Assembly: GCA_017468205.1 (NCBI GenBank)
Contig: JAFUJK010000089.1
Coordinates: 1 to 34,918, forward strand
Reading direction: 5' to 3'
From: Clostridia bacterium
GTDB taxonomy: Bacteria; Bacillota; Clostridia; Christensenellales; UBA1242
Length of the DNA stretch: 34,918 nt
The notes below the pieces were generated by a model, which saw nothing but the letters and a program-made list of their open reading frames with translations, did no database searches and had not been told where the DNA came from. Each line of letters begins with the position of its first letter. Position 1 is the stretch's first letter. The position numbers were made by a program, and so were the translations under genes. Positions 8,838 to 15,720 of the stretch are shown here, piece by piece.

Positions 8838-9059
8838 ATGAAATTGTCGCAATTATCTATTGGTGAACGAGCGCGTATAAAAGATGTAAATGCCCCCATT
8901 TTTTTAAGACGAAGAATTTTTGAATTAGGTTGTGCTCCAAATGTAGTTATTGAAGTTTTATCACAACGCAAGGCTGGTGGCGGTGTTTATTCAATAGCGG
9001 GTGTTATGTTGGGTATAAGAAAAAATATCACACAACTAATATTGGTAGAAAAGTTATGA
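8838..9059 (+). CDS. feoA: Ferrous iron transport protein A
   Basis: A 73-residue SH3-like cytoplasmic protein that accompanies the FeoB ferrous-iron transporter. The family pattern is seen in LSIGERARIKDV, the conserved RRRIFELGCAPN (usually LxxLGLxPG), and the C-terminal beta strands ending in MLGIRKNITQLILV. Its stop overlaps the feoB start by four bases (ATGA), so the two are translationally coupled. No Shine-Dalgarno sequence precedes the ATG, and the promoter lies so close that the mRNA could be leaderless. Confidence 0.9.
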   Translation: MKLSQLSIGERARIKDVNAPIFLRRRIFELGCAPNVVIEVLSQRKAGGGVYSIAGVMLGIRKNITQLILVEKL

Positions 9060-11158
9060 AAAAGATTTATTTAATCGGATTGCCTAATGCGGGTAAGTCG
9101 ACCATTTTTAATAAATTAACTGGGAGCGATGTTCATACAGGTAATTGGCACGGTGTTACGGTTTCAGTTAATTCTGGGGTTATGATTTTGGATAATCAGA
9201 AATATATGCTTTACGATTTACCCGGTGTGTATGGTTTAACGCCTTTTTCACCAGAAGAAGCGGTTACTGTACGTGAGGTATTAAAAAATCAAGATGCTAT
9301 TTTTCTTAATGTTATTGACTGTAATAATTTAGAACGTTCATTAAATTTAACTCTACAACTGCTTGAATTAAGATTAAATATTATTGTTTTATTGAATTTT
9401 TGGGAAGATAGTAAGCATCGTGGTGTTAAGATTGATGATAATGCTTTATCCCAAATATTGGGGGTAAAAGTAACAAAATTCGACAAAAAATGCAAAAAAA
9501 CATCAAAAAATGCAAAAAATGACGTAATTTTTACTAATTTTGATAGTATTATGCAATACACGCAAAAATGGGAGCTGGATAAGGTTAAAAATGTTTTGAC
9601 GCAATATTGCAGAGATGATTTGTTGTTGTATAATGCTATAAGAGTTCGGGAGGGGGCACTTGATGAGTTGTGGGGGTGCGAAATTCCTCTTGATGTTCAA
9701 GCTAAATTGCGTCATTTAATATTAAAAGATGGCGTAAAAACAATTTTTTGTGATAGAAAAGCGTATATAAATAAAATTTTAGATGAATGTGTAAAATTAA
9801 AATCAAAAGAACCATATGGATATAGTAAGTTAGATAAAATAATATTAAATAAATATTTTGCAATTCCTGTTTTTCTTGTTGTAATGTTATGTGTTTTTTA
9901 TCTTACTTTTGGTTTTTTTGGGGATTTTTTAAGTAGTGTTGCTTGTTTTGTTATTGTAGATTGGCTGGGTGGCGGATTATTAACCTTATTAAATTTACTT
10001 TCAGCACCAATTTGGTTAACTGAATTTTTTAATCAAGCAATAATAGGTGGACTAGGCAGTGTGTTTAGCTTTCTTCCGCAAGTAATATTATTGTTTCTTT
10101 TTCTTGAAATTTTGGAGCAAAGCGGTTATATCAGTAGATTGGCGTGGTTGTTTGAGGGTATTTTTAGCAAAATCGGATTATCAGGGCGAAGTGTTTTTAG
10201 TTTGCTTATGGGGTTTGGTTGTAGTACAACGGCAATTCCAACGACTAAAACATTACAAAATAAACGTGCGCGCTTAAAAACAATTTTACTAATTCCATTT
10301 ATGTCTTGTAGCGCAAAATTACCAGTATTTGGAGCAATTGCTGGTGCGTTTTTTGGAAGTGGAAGTGTTCTTGTTATTTTCGGGCTATATTTGTTGGGTA
10401 TAGCACTTGCGATTGCTATCGCTCTTGTAATGCAAAAAATTTATCCAACAAAACCAAATGAAGAAATTTTAGAGTTTACTCCACTGCGTGTGCCTTCAAT
10501 TAAAAAGATTTTTGGAATAGTGGGGCGAAATGCTTGGCTGTTCTTATCAAGAATTTGGACTATTTTATTAGCTTGTACAATTATAATTTGGTTATGTAAT
10601 AATTTTACTATAACTTTTTCATATATAACAATACCAGAGCAGCAAACAAGTATATTAGAAAGCCTTTCTCAATTAATTGCTCCAATATTTGCGCCACTCG
10701 GTTTTGAGTGGGGTGTTGTGTGTGCCTTGTTTTTTGGTCTAGTTGCAAAAGAATTAACATTATCGGGAATTGCTGTTCTAAATGGTGTAACTAATGGAAA
10801 TATTGCTAGTAGTTTGCTTGATGGTAGTGTAGTGTCTTTTACAAGTGCATCTTGCCTTGCGTTTCTGGTGTTTTGTTTGTTATATTCGCCGTGTATAAGT
10901 GCTTTAATTCAGATTCGTCAAAATGTGTCTAGAAAAGTCTTTTGGGGGTATTTGGTAGGTCAGTTTGCGTTAGCGTATATTTTCGGAGCGATTGCTTATG
11001 GAATTGGAAAAATGATTGAAAAAGTAGGGATAATAGATTTTGCGTGGTTGATGCTGGTTTGTGTATTGATAATAATTGTAATTGAAATTGCTATAATATC
11101 AATCTTTAATAAAAAGGACTGCGGTATATGTAGACAATGCTCTATAAATAGAAAATAA
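9056..11158 (+). CDS. feoB: Ferrous iron transporter B (FeoB)
   Basis: A 700-residue inner-membrane Fe2+ transporter with an N-terminal GTPase domain. G1 is GLPNAGKST (8-16), the switch I threonine T35 is in HGVTV, and G3 is D54-LPG. G4 reads NFWE (114-117) where the family normally has NxxD, a conservative change at the residue that selects guanine. Two gate-type membrane blocks follow (from about residue 275), including the conserved LLMGFGCSTTAIPTTKT and PFMSCSAKLPVFG motifs, both with the cysteine of the permeation pathway, and FFGLVAKELTL. The C-terminus is a single membrane helix plus a Cys-rich tail (CGICRQC). It is coupled to feoA. Confidence 0.95.
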   Translation: MKKIYLIGLPNAGKSTIFNKLTGSDVHTGNWHGVTVSVNSGVMILDNQKYMLYDLPGVYGLTPFSPEEAVTVREVLKNQDAIFLNVIDCNNLERSLNLTLQLLELRLNIIVLLNFWEDSKHRGVKIDDNALSQILGVKVTKFDKKCKKTSKNAKNDVIFTNFDSIMQYTQKWELDKVKNVLTQYCRDDLLLYNAIRVREGALDELWGCEIPLDVQAKLRHLILKDGVKTIFCDRKAYINKILDECVKLKSKEPYGYSKLDKIILNKYFAIPVFLVVMLCVFYLTFGFFGDFLSSVACFVIVDWLGGGLLTLLNLLSAPIWLTEFFNQAIIGGLGSVFSFLPQVILLFLFLEILEQSGYISRLAWLFEGIFSKIGLSGRSVFSLLMGFGCSTTAIPTTKTLQNKRARLKTILLIPFMSCSAKLPVFGAIAGAFFGSGSVLVIFGLYLLGIALAIAIALVMQKIYPTKPNEEILEFTPLRVPSIKKIFGIVGRNAWLFLSRIWTILLACTIIIWLCNNFTITFSYITIPEQQTSILESLSQLIAPIFAPLGFEWGVVCALFFGLVAKELTLSGIAVLNGVTNGNIASSLLDGSVVSFTSASCLAFLVFCLLYSPCISALIQIRQNVSRKVFWGYLVGQFALAYIFGAIAYGIGKMIEKVGIIDFAWLMLVCVLIIIVIEIAIISIFNKKDCGICRQCSINRK

Positions 11159-11175
11159 ATGAATAAATATACAAC

Positions 11176-11204
11176 TTGACAAAAGCCTTAAAATGTGATA
11201 TATT
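11176..11204 (+). promoter_or_regulatory. Promoter of the 214-residue unknown gene
   Basis: Perfect TTGACA (11176-11181), a 17-bp spacer, and TATATT (11199-11204). It places the transcription start near 11211 and so excludes an upstream ATG at 11195 as start codon. Confidence 0.75.
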
Positions 11205-11230
11205 TAGGTATAAAATTTATGAGGTTTTTT

Positions 11231-11875
11231 ATGGTAGACATTATTATTGAAGGCGCTCCTATTGAGCAAGAAAAAACAAAAGTGGTTATGCGAAAAATAA
11301 AAGAAAGCGATAAAAATGCAAAAGAAAATTTAAGTCAATATGATAAAGTATTTATTGAAAAATTCGCAAATCGTGATATCGTTGATATTTTTGAAGGTTA
11401 TAACAAACTTATTGATGCCAGAATTAAGGCTAACGATATATATGGTGAGATTGTAAAGGAAGCAGAAAAATTCTATTATATTAACGATATTTTTGACGAA
11501 TATCTTGAAAATTGCTTGGCTTTAAATGGGGATAATTATGCAGAATTTAAGAAAGTAATGGGTGCTCTTATGAAAAAGTATAAGACTTCTTATACAATAA
11601 TGCGAGATTTGGCTAATAATGCAGTAAAAAATTGTGATTATATTTTGAAAAATAGTAAAAAGATTTTAACTTTACTTGATAAGAATAGGGCGATGATACA
11701 GTTTGATTTTGATATTGAGGACCAAGTTTCAAAAACTATCTTAAACGCGGAGTTGTTAAAAGAACAATGCAATTGCGGTATGGAGGAGGCTCGTAAACTT
11801 ATGCGTGATGATACTGTAAAATTGGAGCGCGTGCAAGAGTCGTTAAGAGTTTCTCAAGCTCAAAGTCAAAAATGA
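11231..11875 (+). CDS. Helical cytoplasmic protein of unknown function
   Basis: A 214-residue product I do not recognise. I start it at the ATG at 11231 because the promoter begins transcription near 11211 and GAGG sits seven bases before this ATG. The protein is highly charged (many Lys, Glu, Asp), has no signal peptide or membrane segment, and is predicted by eye to be almost all helical with amphipathic stretches (around 75-150, for example NDIFDEYLENCLALN and YTIMRDLANNAVKNCDYIL). The C-terminal part carries CNCGMEEARKLMRDD and ends in a Gln/Ser-rich tail. It reads as a gene with good coding character, its own promoter and a strong terminator. It could be a structural or regulatory helical-bundle protein; the sequence supports nothing more precise. 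Confidence 0.7.
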   Translation: MVDIIIEGAPIEQEKTKVVMRKIKESDKNAKENLSQYDKVFIEKFANRDIVDIFEGYNKLIDARIKANDIYGEIVKEAEKFYYINDIFDEYLENCLALNGDNYAEFKKVMGALMKKYKTSYTIMRDLANNAVKNCDYILKNSKKILTLLDKNRAMIQFDFDIEDQVSKTILNAELLKEQCNCGMEEARKLMRDDTVKLERVQESLRVSQAQSQK

Positions 11876-11885
11876 ATAATTATAC

Positions 11886-11915
11886 AAAAAAACAGAGCAG
11901 TTCGCTCTGTTTTTG
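11886..11915 (+). terminator. Strong bidirectional terminator
   Basis: AAAAACAGAGC pairs with GCTCTGTTTTT around a short loop. The flanking A-run and T-run let it end both the plus-strand gene at 11875 and the minus-strand HTH operon ending at 11916. Confidence 0.85.
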
Positions 11916-12077
11916 TTAAAACAATAAATCGTCAATTCCACATTCAAGATATTTTGCGATTAAAAGTAAGGAATTAAGATAAGGGATAATTCCTTTTTCT
12001 TCAAGTTCTTGAATGGAAACATTTTTCTCTTTCAACAAATCTGACATATTTTCTACAAAAAAGTTATCTTGTGTCAT
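11916..12077 (-). CDS. Truncated XRE-family protein lacking the DNA-reading helices
   Basis: A 53-residue open frame whose ATG lies inside the last codons of the upstream HTH gene (ATGACACAAGATAA, 14-nt overlap), so it would be translated by coupling. The first part (FFVENMSDLLKEKNVSIQELEEKG) matches helices 1-2 and the last part (LNSLLLIAKYLECGIDDLLF) matches the final helices of the XRE domains in the two upstream genes. About 20 residues that would form the turn and recognition helix are missing between them, without a frameshift. It could be a decayed third copy or a dimerising partner that cannot bind DNA. The frame, coupling and terminator argue that it is translated; function unknown. 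Confidence 0.55.
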   Translation of the reverse strand: MTQDNFFVENMSDLLKEKNVSIQELEEKGIIPYLNSLLLIAKYLECGIDDLLF

Positions 12078-12501
12078 TTCTTCCTACCAAATAATCTAAA
12101 GAGCAATTTAAATATTGGGCTATTTTTATCATTCCCTCTAATTTTGGTAAACCTCCCTTGCTCCATAGCCAATAACTACTTTCGTTTACACCTGTATCTT
12201 TGCATAGTTTGTGGTTGCTTATTTTTTGTTCTTTTAATAATTTGGTGTATCTTTCAAAAAATAGATTTGAATTATATTCTTGAGAAAAAGATGTTGAGTT
12301 TGGCTCAAAATCTAATCCAAATAGGTAGTTTAGAGAGCAATTAAAGTAATTTGCTAGCAAAATAGCATTATGTATTTTGGGAAATGTTCCCTTGAAATAA
12401 TCGTAAATAGTGCTTAAATCTATTTTGGTTTGTTGATGTAAAGTTTTGGCATCCACATTATTTAGTAGCATCAATTCTTGCAAACTTTCAGTAAAATTCA
12501 T
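12064..12501 (-). CDS. Double-domain XRE-family HTH regulator (second gene of operon)
   Basis: A 145-residue protein made of two XRE/Cro-type helix-turn-helix domains in tandem. Domain 1 spans about 1-63 (SLQELMLLNNVDAKTLHQQ ... YFNCSLNYLFGLD) and domain 2 about 78-142 (LLKEQKISNHKLCKDTGV ... YLNCSLDYLVGRND). Each ends in the signature xxCSLxYLxGxxD. No other domain is present. It begins one base after the stop of the upstream paralog and overlaps the truncated HTH gene downstream by 14 nt. AAGGAGTTAATATG gives a good ribosome binding site. It is likely a repressor acting on its own divergent region; the target is inferred, not seen. Confidence 0.8.
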   Translation of the reverse strand: MNFTESLQELMLLNNVDAKTLHQQTKIDLSTIYDYFKGTFPKIHNAILLANYFNCSLNYLFGLDFEPNSTSFSQEYNSNLFFERYTKLLKEQKISNHKLCKDTGVNESSYWLWSKGGLPKLEGMIKIAQYLNCSLDYLVGRNDTR

Positions 12502-12502
12502 A

Positions 12503-12952
12503 TTAACTCCTTATATCTGTTCTGCCGATTAAATATTCAATAGAAGTGGATAGATAATTTGCTAGATTATAAAGAATTGTTAAAGTAGGAAAAGTTTTAT
12601 TTTGTTTCCAATAGATTAAGTTGTTGCGATTAAATTTTAGTTCTTTTGTGGCTCGATTGTGATTTGTTTTGTTTTTAATCAATAAATCATTGTATCTATC
12701 TAAAAATTTTGATACGCTAGGTACGTTAAAATTGCCAAATCTGTTTGGAATGTCATCAAGCCCCATAATATAATCTATGGAACATTTGAAATACTCACAT
12801 ATTTTAATTATATTTTTTAATGATGGTTCATAATATCCAGCAAGATATTTTCCAGATTGTGTTGTACTTATCCCTACTTTTTCTTTAAAATCAACGGTGG
12901 ACATATTTTTTTCGCTCAACAAAAAACGAAATCTTTCTACAAAATAAGACAA
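12503..12952 (-). CDS. Double-domain XRE-family HTH regulator (first gene of operon)
   Basis: About 149 residues with two XRE-type domains in tandem, paralogous to the next gene: domain 1 runs from FVERFRFLLSEKN to CSIDYIMGLDD and domain 2 from FLDRYNDLLIKNK to TSIEYLIGRTD. The frame is open to a TTG at 12985, but I prefer the TTG at 12952, because GAGG sits five bases upstream and the domain begins directly after it; an in-frame GTG (12958) is an alternative. The gene heads a three-gene minus-strand operon and faces two small plus-strand genes across an AT-rich gap of about 150 bp, the usual layout of an autoregulated repressor and its target. Confidence 0.75.
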   Translation of the reverse strand: MSYFVERFRFLLSEKNMSTVDFKEKVGISTTQSGKYLAGYYEPSLKNIIKICEYFKCSIDYIMGLDDIPNRFGNFNVPSVSKFLDRYNDLLIKNKTNHNRATKELKFNRNNLIYWKQNKTFPTLTILYNLANYLSTSIEYLIGRTDIRS

Positions 12953-13102
12953 AATCACCTCAAAAATGTTTATTTTTATGCACAAATTATGTTGAAAAGT
13001 GCTTAATTTTTATTTATTTTTGGTTAATTAGGTGATATACTTCAAGTGTTGCAATATTATTCGACCACTTTGCAAAACAAATTTCACAAAAAGGAGAAAA
13101 AT
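12953..13102. promoter_or_regulatory. Divergent control region between the HTH operon and the small paralog genes
   Basis: About 150 AT-rich bases. A short motif recurs three times: GAAAAGTGCTT (12994-13004), CAAGTGTTGC (13043-13052) and, inverted, CCACTTTGCAA (13066-13076). GCAC (12981-12984) and GTGC (12999-13002) form a spaced dyad. TATACT at 13036-13041 could be a plus-strand -10. These could be repressor operators; the matches are short and not conclusive. Confidence 0.3.
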
Positions 13103-13246
13103 ATGAAAACAAAAGAAAGTTTTTTTGAGTCGCTTTTGAGCATTATTATGCTTGAAATTGAAAATGAATTTTATGTAGAAGATGATTCTATCGTGATTAC
13201 GCTGGGTGATGGCACAAAAGAAAAAATTGCGATACAGAATTTATAG
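13103..13246 (+). CDS. Small protein of unknown function (47 residues)
   Basis: AAGGAG lies seven bases before the ATG at 13103. The product is acidic, with an N-terminal helix (ESFFESLLSIIMLEIENEF) and a C-terminal segment that looks like a beta-hairpin (SIVITLGDGTKEKIAIQNL). The next gene ends in a similar hairpin (AVTIQTGNGKKFLINY), so the two are probably paralogs. It is divergent from the double-HTH operon and likely controlled by it. No family recognised. Confidence 0.6.
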   Translation: MKTKESFFESLLSIIMLEIENEFYVEDDSIVITLGDGTKEKIAIQNL

Positions 13247-13256
13247 GGAGGAATTT

Positions 13257-13451
13257 ATGAAAGATTTTGATTATGTTTATGACCATCAATTCTTTGACGA
13301 GCACGATGAAATTAAAACTATAAAATTGAGAAATAGAAATGATTTTATTAAGTATTTAGATGTGTTGTTGGTGGATATTTTTGATGTTAAAATTAAAAAA
13401 GCCGTTACTATTCAAACTGGCAATGGCAAAAAGTTTCTAATCAATTATTAA
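13257..13451 (+). CDS. Small protein of unknown function (64 residues), paralog of its neighbour
   Basis: A strong ribosome binding site (AGGGAGGAATTT) precedes the ATG at 13257, ten bases after the stop of the preceding small gene. The product is charged, with a helix (NDFIKYLDVLLVDIFDV) followed by a hairpin-like end VTIQTGNGKKFLI that aligns with VITLGDGTKEKIAI of the preceding protein. The pair ends at a terminator. No signal peptide or membrane segment. Function unknown; an antagonist or partner of the HTH proteins is one possibility from context alone. Confidence 0.6.
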   Translation: MKDFDYVYDHQFFDEHDEIKTIKLRNRNDFIKYLDVLLVDIFDVKIKKAVTIQTGNGKKFLINY

Positions 13452-13456
13452 AGAAA

Positions 13457-13490
13457 AAAGCCTTCATCAGGAAGTGCTTTCTTTCTTTTT
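13457..13490 (+). terminator. Terminator of the small-gene pair
   Basis: AAAGC-CTTC pairs with GAAG-T-GCTTT (one bulge), followed by a T-rich tract. It overlaps the last codons of the convergent PAP2 gene. Confidence 0.65.
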
Positions 13491-14132
13491 ATTCATTATA
13501 TATTTAAATAGATTGAAGGCGATTATTCCAAGAACTGCGATGAGTGCACCAAAAAATACACCTGCGAGAACATCAGTGAAATAGTGCACGCCTAAAATAA
13601 TTCGGCTGAGGGGAACTAGAATAATCGCTAGAGCGGAGAGTGAGGTAATAAGCCATTTTGCCCAAGTCTTTACAGCAGGAGAGGTGAGGACGAAGTAAGC
13701 AAGAAGTACGAACACGCAAGCAACTGTTATTGAGTGTCCGCTTGGAAAACTTGAAGAAGTTTCGGTCATCCACCAAAGTGTCTCGTCTGGTCGTGGGCGC
13801 ATTACTATAAATTTTATGAGTTTTTGCAAAAGCCAAGAAACAAGAATTGTTCCAGCAAAGAACCAAGTTTTGCTCTTGAAACGCCAAATTATTCCCATTA
13901 ATATGATAATGAAAATAACAAAATATGTATAGCCAAATTCAGTTATTATGCGAAAAAACCAATATGTAGCGCCTCCTTGTTCGCCTCTAACATCGTACGC
14001 CCAGTTTGCAATCGCTAAATCTATATCTAGTGGCGAAAAACCATTACACGCAAGAATTATTGTAATTGTTAAAAATCCAACAAAAAGCCCGCCAGCGGAA
14101 ATTCCTGCAAAAAGCCAAAATTTTTTAGACAT
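13467..14132 (-). CDS. PAP2-family membrane phosphatase
   Basis: A 221-residue integral membrane phosphatase with about six hydrophobic segments. All three PAP2 signature motifs are present: KFIVMRPRP (K107-P115), PSGH (130-133) and SRIILGVHYFTD (S176-D187), carrying the catalytic histidines H133 and H183. Members act on lipid phosphates such as undecaprenyl pyrophosphate or phosphatidic acid/phosphatidylglycerol phosphate at the outer membrane face; which substrate applies here cannot be read. The start is preceded by AAGGAGTTTAA. It is monocistronic with its own promoter and convergent with the small-gene pair. Confidence 0.9.
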   Translation of the reverse strand: MSKKFWLFAGISAGGLFVGFLTITIILACNGFSPLDIDLAIANWAYDVRGEQGGATYWFFRIITEFGYTYFVIFIIILMGIIWRFKSKTWFFAGTILVSWLLQKLIKFIVMRPRPDETLWWMTETSSSFPSGHSITVACVFVLLAYFVLTSPAVKTWAKWLITSLSALAIILVPLSRIILGVHYFTDVLAGVFFGALIAVLGIIAFNLFKYIMNKKKESTS

Positions 14133-14149
14133 TTAAACTCCTTTTTTAT

Positions 14150-14178
14150 AGTGTAACACAAATTAATAGAATTAACAA
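14150..14178 (-). promoter_or_regulatory. Promoter of the PAP2 gene
   Basis: On the minus strand TTGTTA (14178-14173), a 17-bp spacer, and TACACT (14155-14150) with an extended -10 TG. It lies about 18 bp before the ATG. Confidence 0.6.
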
Positions 14179-14236
14179 ATGAAAATGTAGGAAAAAATCA
14201 GGTATCAAAAAAATGGAAGTGCGCATATAAGTTTTT

Positions 14237-15097
14237 ATGAAATTTTTGGAAATATTAAAAGAAGATAGTAAACAATTAGTTGCGCGAGGTGCGGAACAAA
14301 TTGAAATCGGGCAGACATTGCTTGGACGCCCAATTTATGCTTATGAAATTGGTTGCGGCAGACCTGTTATATTGGCGCAATATGCTATACATGCTCGCGA
14401 GCATATTACATATTTTTTGGCTAACTTGCACGCAATTGATTTGCTAAAAAGCCTTGGGCACGGGAACGGCACCGTGTATATTATCCCCGTGGTGAATATT
14501 GATGGGGTCGCGCTTTGTCTTGATGGGGTTGATACAGCAGAGTATGCAAAAGAGAATTTGATTAAGTTAAACGGTGAAAGTATTGATTTTTCACTTTGGA
14601 AAGCGAATGCGCGCGGAGTTGACTTGAATGTTAATTTTCACGCACGTTGGGGAACGGGGAAGCATAATGTATTGCACGCGGGTTCTCAAAATTATATTGG
14701 AAGCATTCCAAATAGCGAACCAGAAACGCGAGCTTTGATTGATTTTACAAAAAGAATTATGCCAGATTTTACACTCTCTTTTCATTGTAAAGGGGAAGTT
14801 ATTTATTATGATTTTCACCAAGAATTATGCGCAAAACGGAGAGATAAGCGGGTTGCGAAAGTGGTTAGTAAGAGTACGGGATATAAAATTATCCCGTCAG
14901 GAAAAAGTGCGGGCGGTTATAAAGATTGGTGTATAGAAAATTTAAAAATCCCTAGTCTTACAATTGAAGTAGGTAATGATAGACTTTTGCATCCAATCGG
15001 GCGCGAGCATTTGCCTAAAATTTGGCAAAAAACGCACCGTATCTATGACGATTTGTTCAAATATTTAAGACATAAAAAGCGGATAGATATTAAATAA
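14237..15097 (+). CDS. M14-family zinc carboxypeptidase
   Basis: A 286-residue metallopeptidase. The zinc ligands are H52 and E55 in IHAREH and H183 in LSFHCKGE; the catalytic glutamate is E244 in LTIEVG. The conserved NARGVDLNVNF block matches the substrate-binding NxRGVDLNxNF. This resembles the gamma-D-glutamyl-diamino-acid endopeptidase branch (MpaA, YqgT, ENP1) that cleaves peptidoglycan stem peptides. No signal peptide or LysM domain is present, so it could be cytoplasmic and act in muropeptide recycling rather than in wall lysis. No strong Shine-Dalgarno is near the ATG at 14237, though CATATAAG just upstream could be a -10. The family is certain, the substrate inferred. Confidence 0.88.
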   Translation: MKFLEILKEDSKQLVARGAEQIEIGQTLLGRPIYAYEIGCGRPVILAQYAIHAREHITYFLANLHAIDLLKSLGHGNGTVYIIPVVNIDGVALCLDGVDTAEYAKENLIKLNGESIDFSLWKANARGVDLNVNFHARWGTGKHNVLHAGSQNYIGSIPNSEPETRALIDFTKRIMPDFTLSFHCKGEVIYYDFHQELCAKRRDKRVAKVVSKSTGYKIIPSGKSAGGYKDWCIENLKIPSLTIEVGNDRLLHPIGREHLPKIWQKTHRIYDDLFKYLRHKKRIDIK

Positions 15098-15116
15098 AAG
15101 AAAATATTGAAAAATA

Positions 15117-15151
15117 AGAAAAAAGGGTGCTTTTTATTGTATCTTTTTTGT
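15117..15151 (+). terminator. Weak terminator after the M14 peptidase gene
   Basis: AAAAAG and CTTTTT flank a tiny loop (GGTG) and are followed by T-rich sequence. The stem has only one G-C pair. Confidence 0.35.
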
Positions 15152-15169
15152 TTTTAGCGTTAAAATTAT

Positions 15170-15198
15170 TTGCGTTTTTAGTACGTTTTTGCTATAAT
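15170..15198 (+). promoter_or_regulatory. Promoter of the tadA-mfd operon
   Basis: TTGCGT (15170-15175), a 17-bp spacer, and a perfect TATAAT (15193-15198), about 45 nt before the tadA ATG. The next four genes follow with gaps of at most 10 bases. Confidence 0.75.
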
Positions 15199-15249
15199 TG
15201 AGGAATATAATGCGTTATTTTATCGTAATCGCGGAATGAGGAGCAAAAA

Positions 15250-15711
15250 ATGGACGAATATGAAAGATTTATGAGAGTTGCGATGGTTGAAGCAGGCAAG
15301 GCAAAGGAAAAGCAAGAAGTCCCAATTGGTGCGGTTATTGTTCGTAATGGCAAGGTTATTGCTCGCGGACACAATAAGAAAAATAGGGGCAACAATGCGC
15401 TTTTGCACGCGGAAATGATTGCGATAAACAAGGCGATAGAAAAACTTGGTGATTGGAGACTAACTGATTGTGATTTGTATGTTACTCTCGAACCTTGCCC
15501 AATGTGTGCTGGTGCTTGCATCAATGCGCGAGTGCGTAGTGTAATTTTCGGAGCATATGACCCAAAGGCTGGTTGTTGTGGCACGCTTTACAATCTCCCA
15601 GAGGATACAAGATTTAACCATCGCCCAAAAGTGGTTGGAGGAATATTGGAAGATGAGTGCGGAAAAATTTTGAGCGATTTCTTTAAAAGTTTACGCAAAA
15701 ACAAAGAGTGA
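15250..15711 (+). CDS. tadA: tRNA-specific adenosine deaminase
   Basis: A 153-residue zinc deaminase converting A34 to inosine in the tRNA-Arg(ACG) anticodon. The HAE motif is at 53-55 (H53 zinc ligand, E55 proton shuttle) and PCPMC provides C83 and C86. The C-terminal part (GAYDPKAGCCGTLYNL, then KVVGGILEDECGKIL) matches TadA and not cytosine or dCMP deaminases. GAGGAG lies seven bases before the ATG. It is the first gene of the operon with the GlmU-like gene, pth and mfd. Confidence 0.94.
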   Translation: MDEYERFMRVAMVEAGKAKEKQEVPIGAVIVRNGKVIARGHNKKNRGNNALLHAEMIAINKAIEKLGDWRLTDCDLYVTLEPCPMCAGACINARVRSVIFGAYDPKAGCCGTLYNLPEDTRFNHRPKVVGGILEDECGKILSDFFKSLRKNKE

Positions 15712-15720
15712 GGTGATTTT

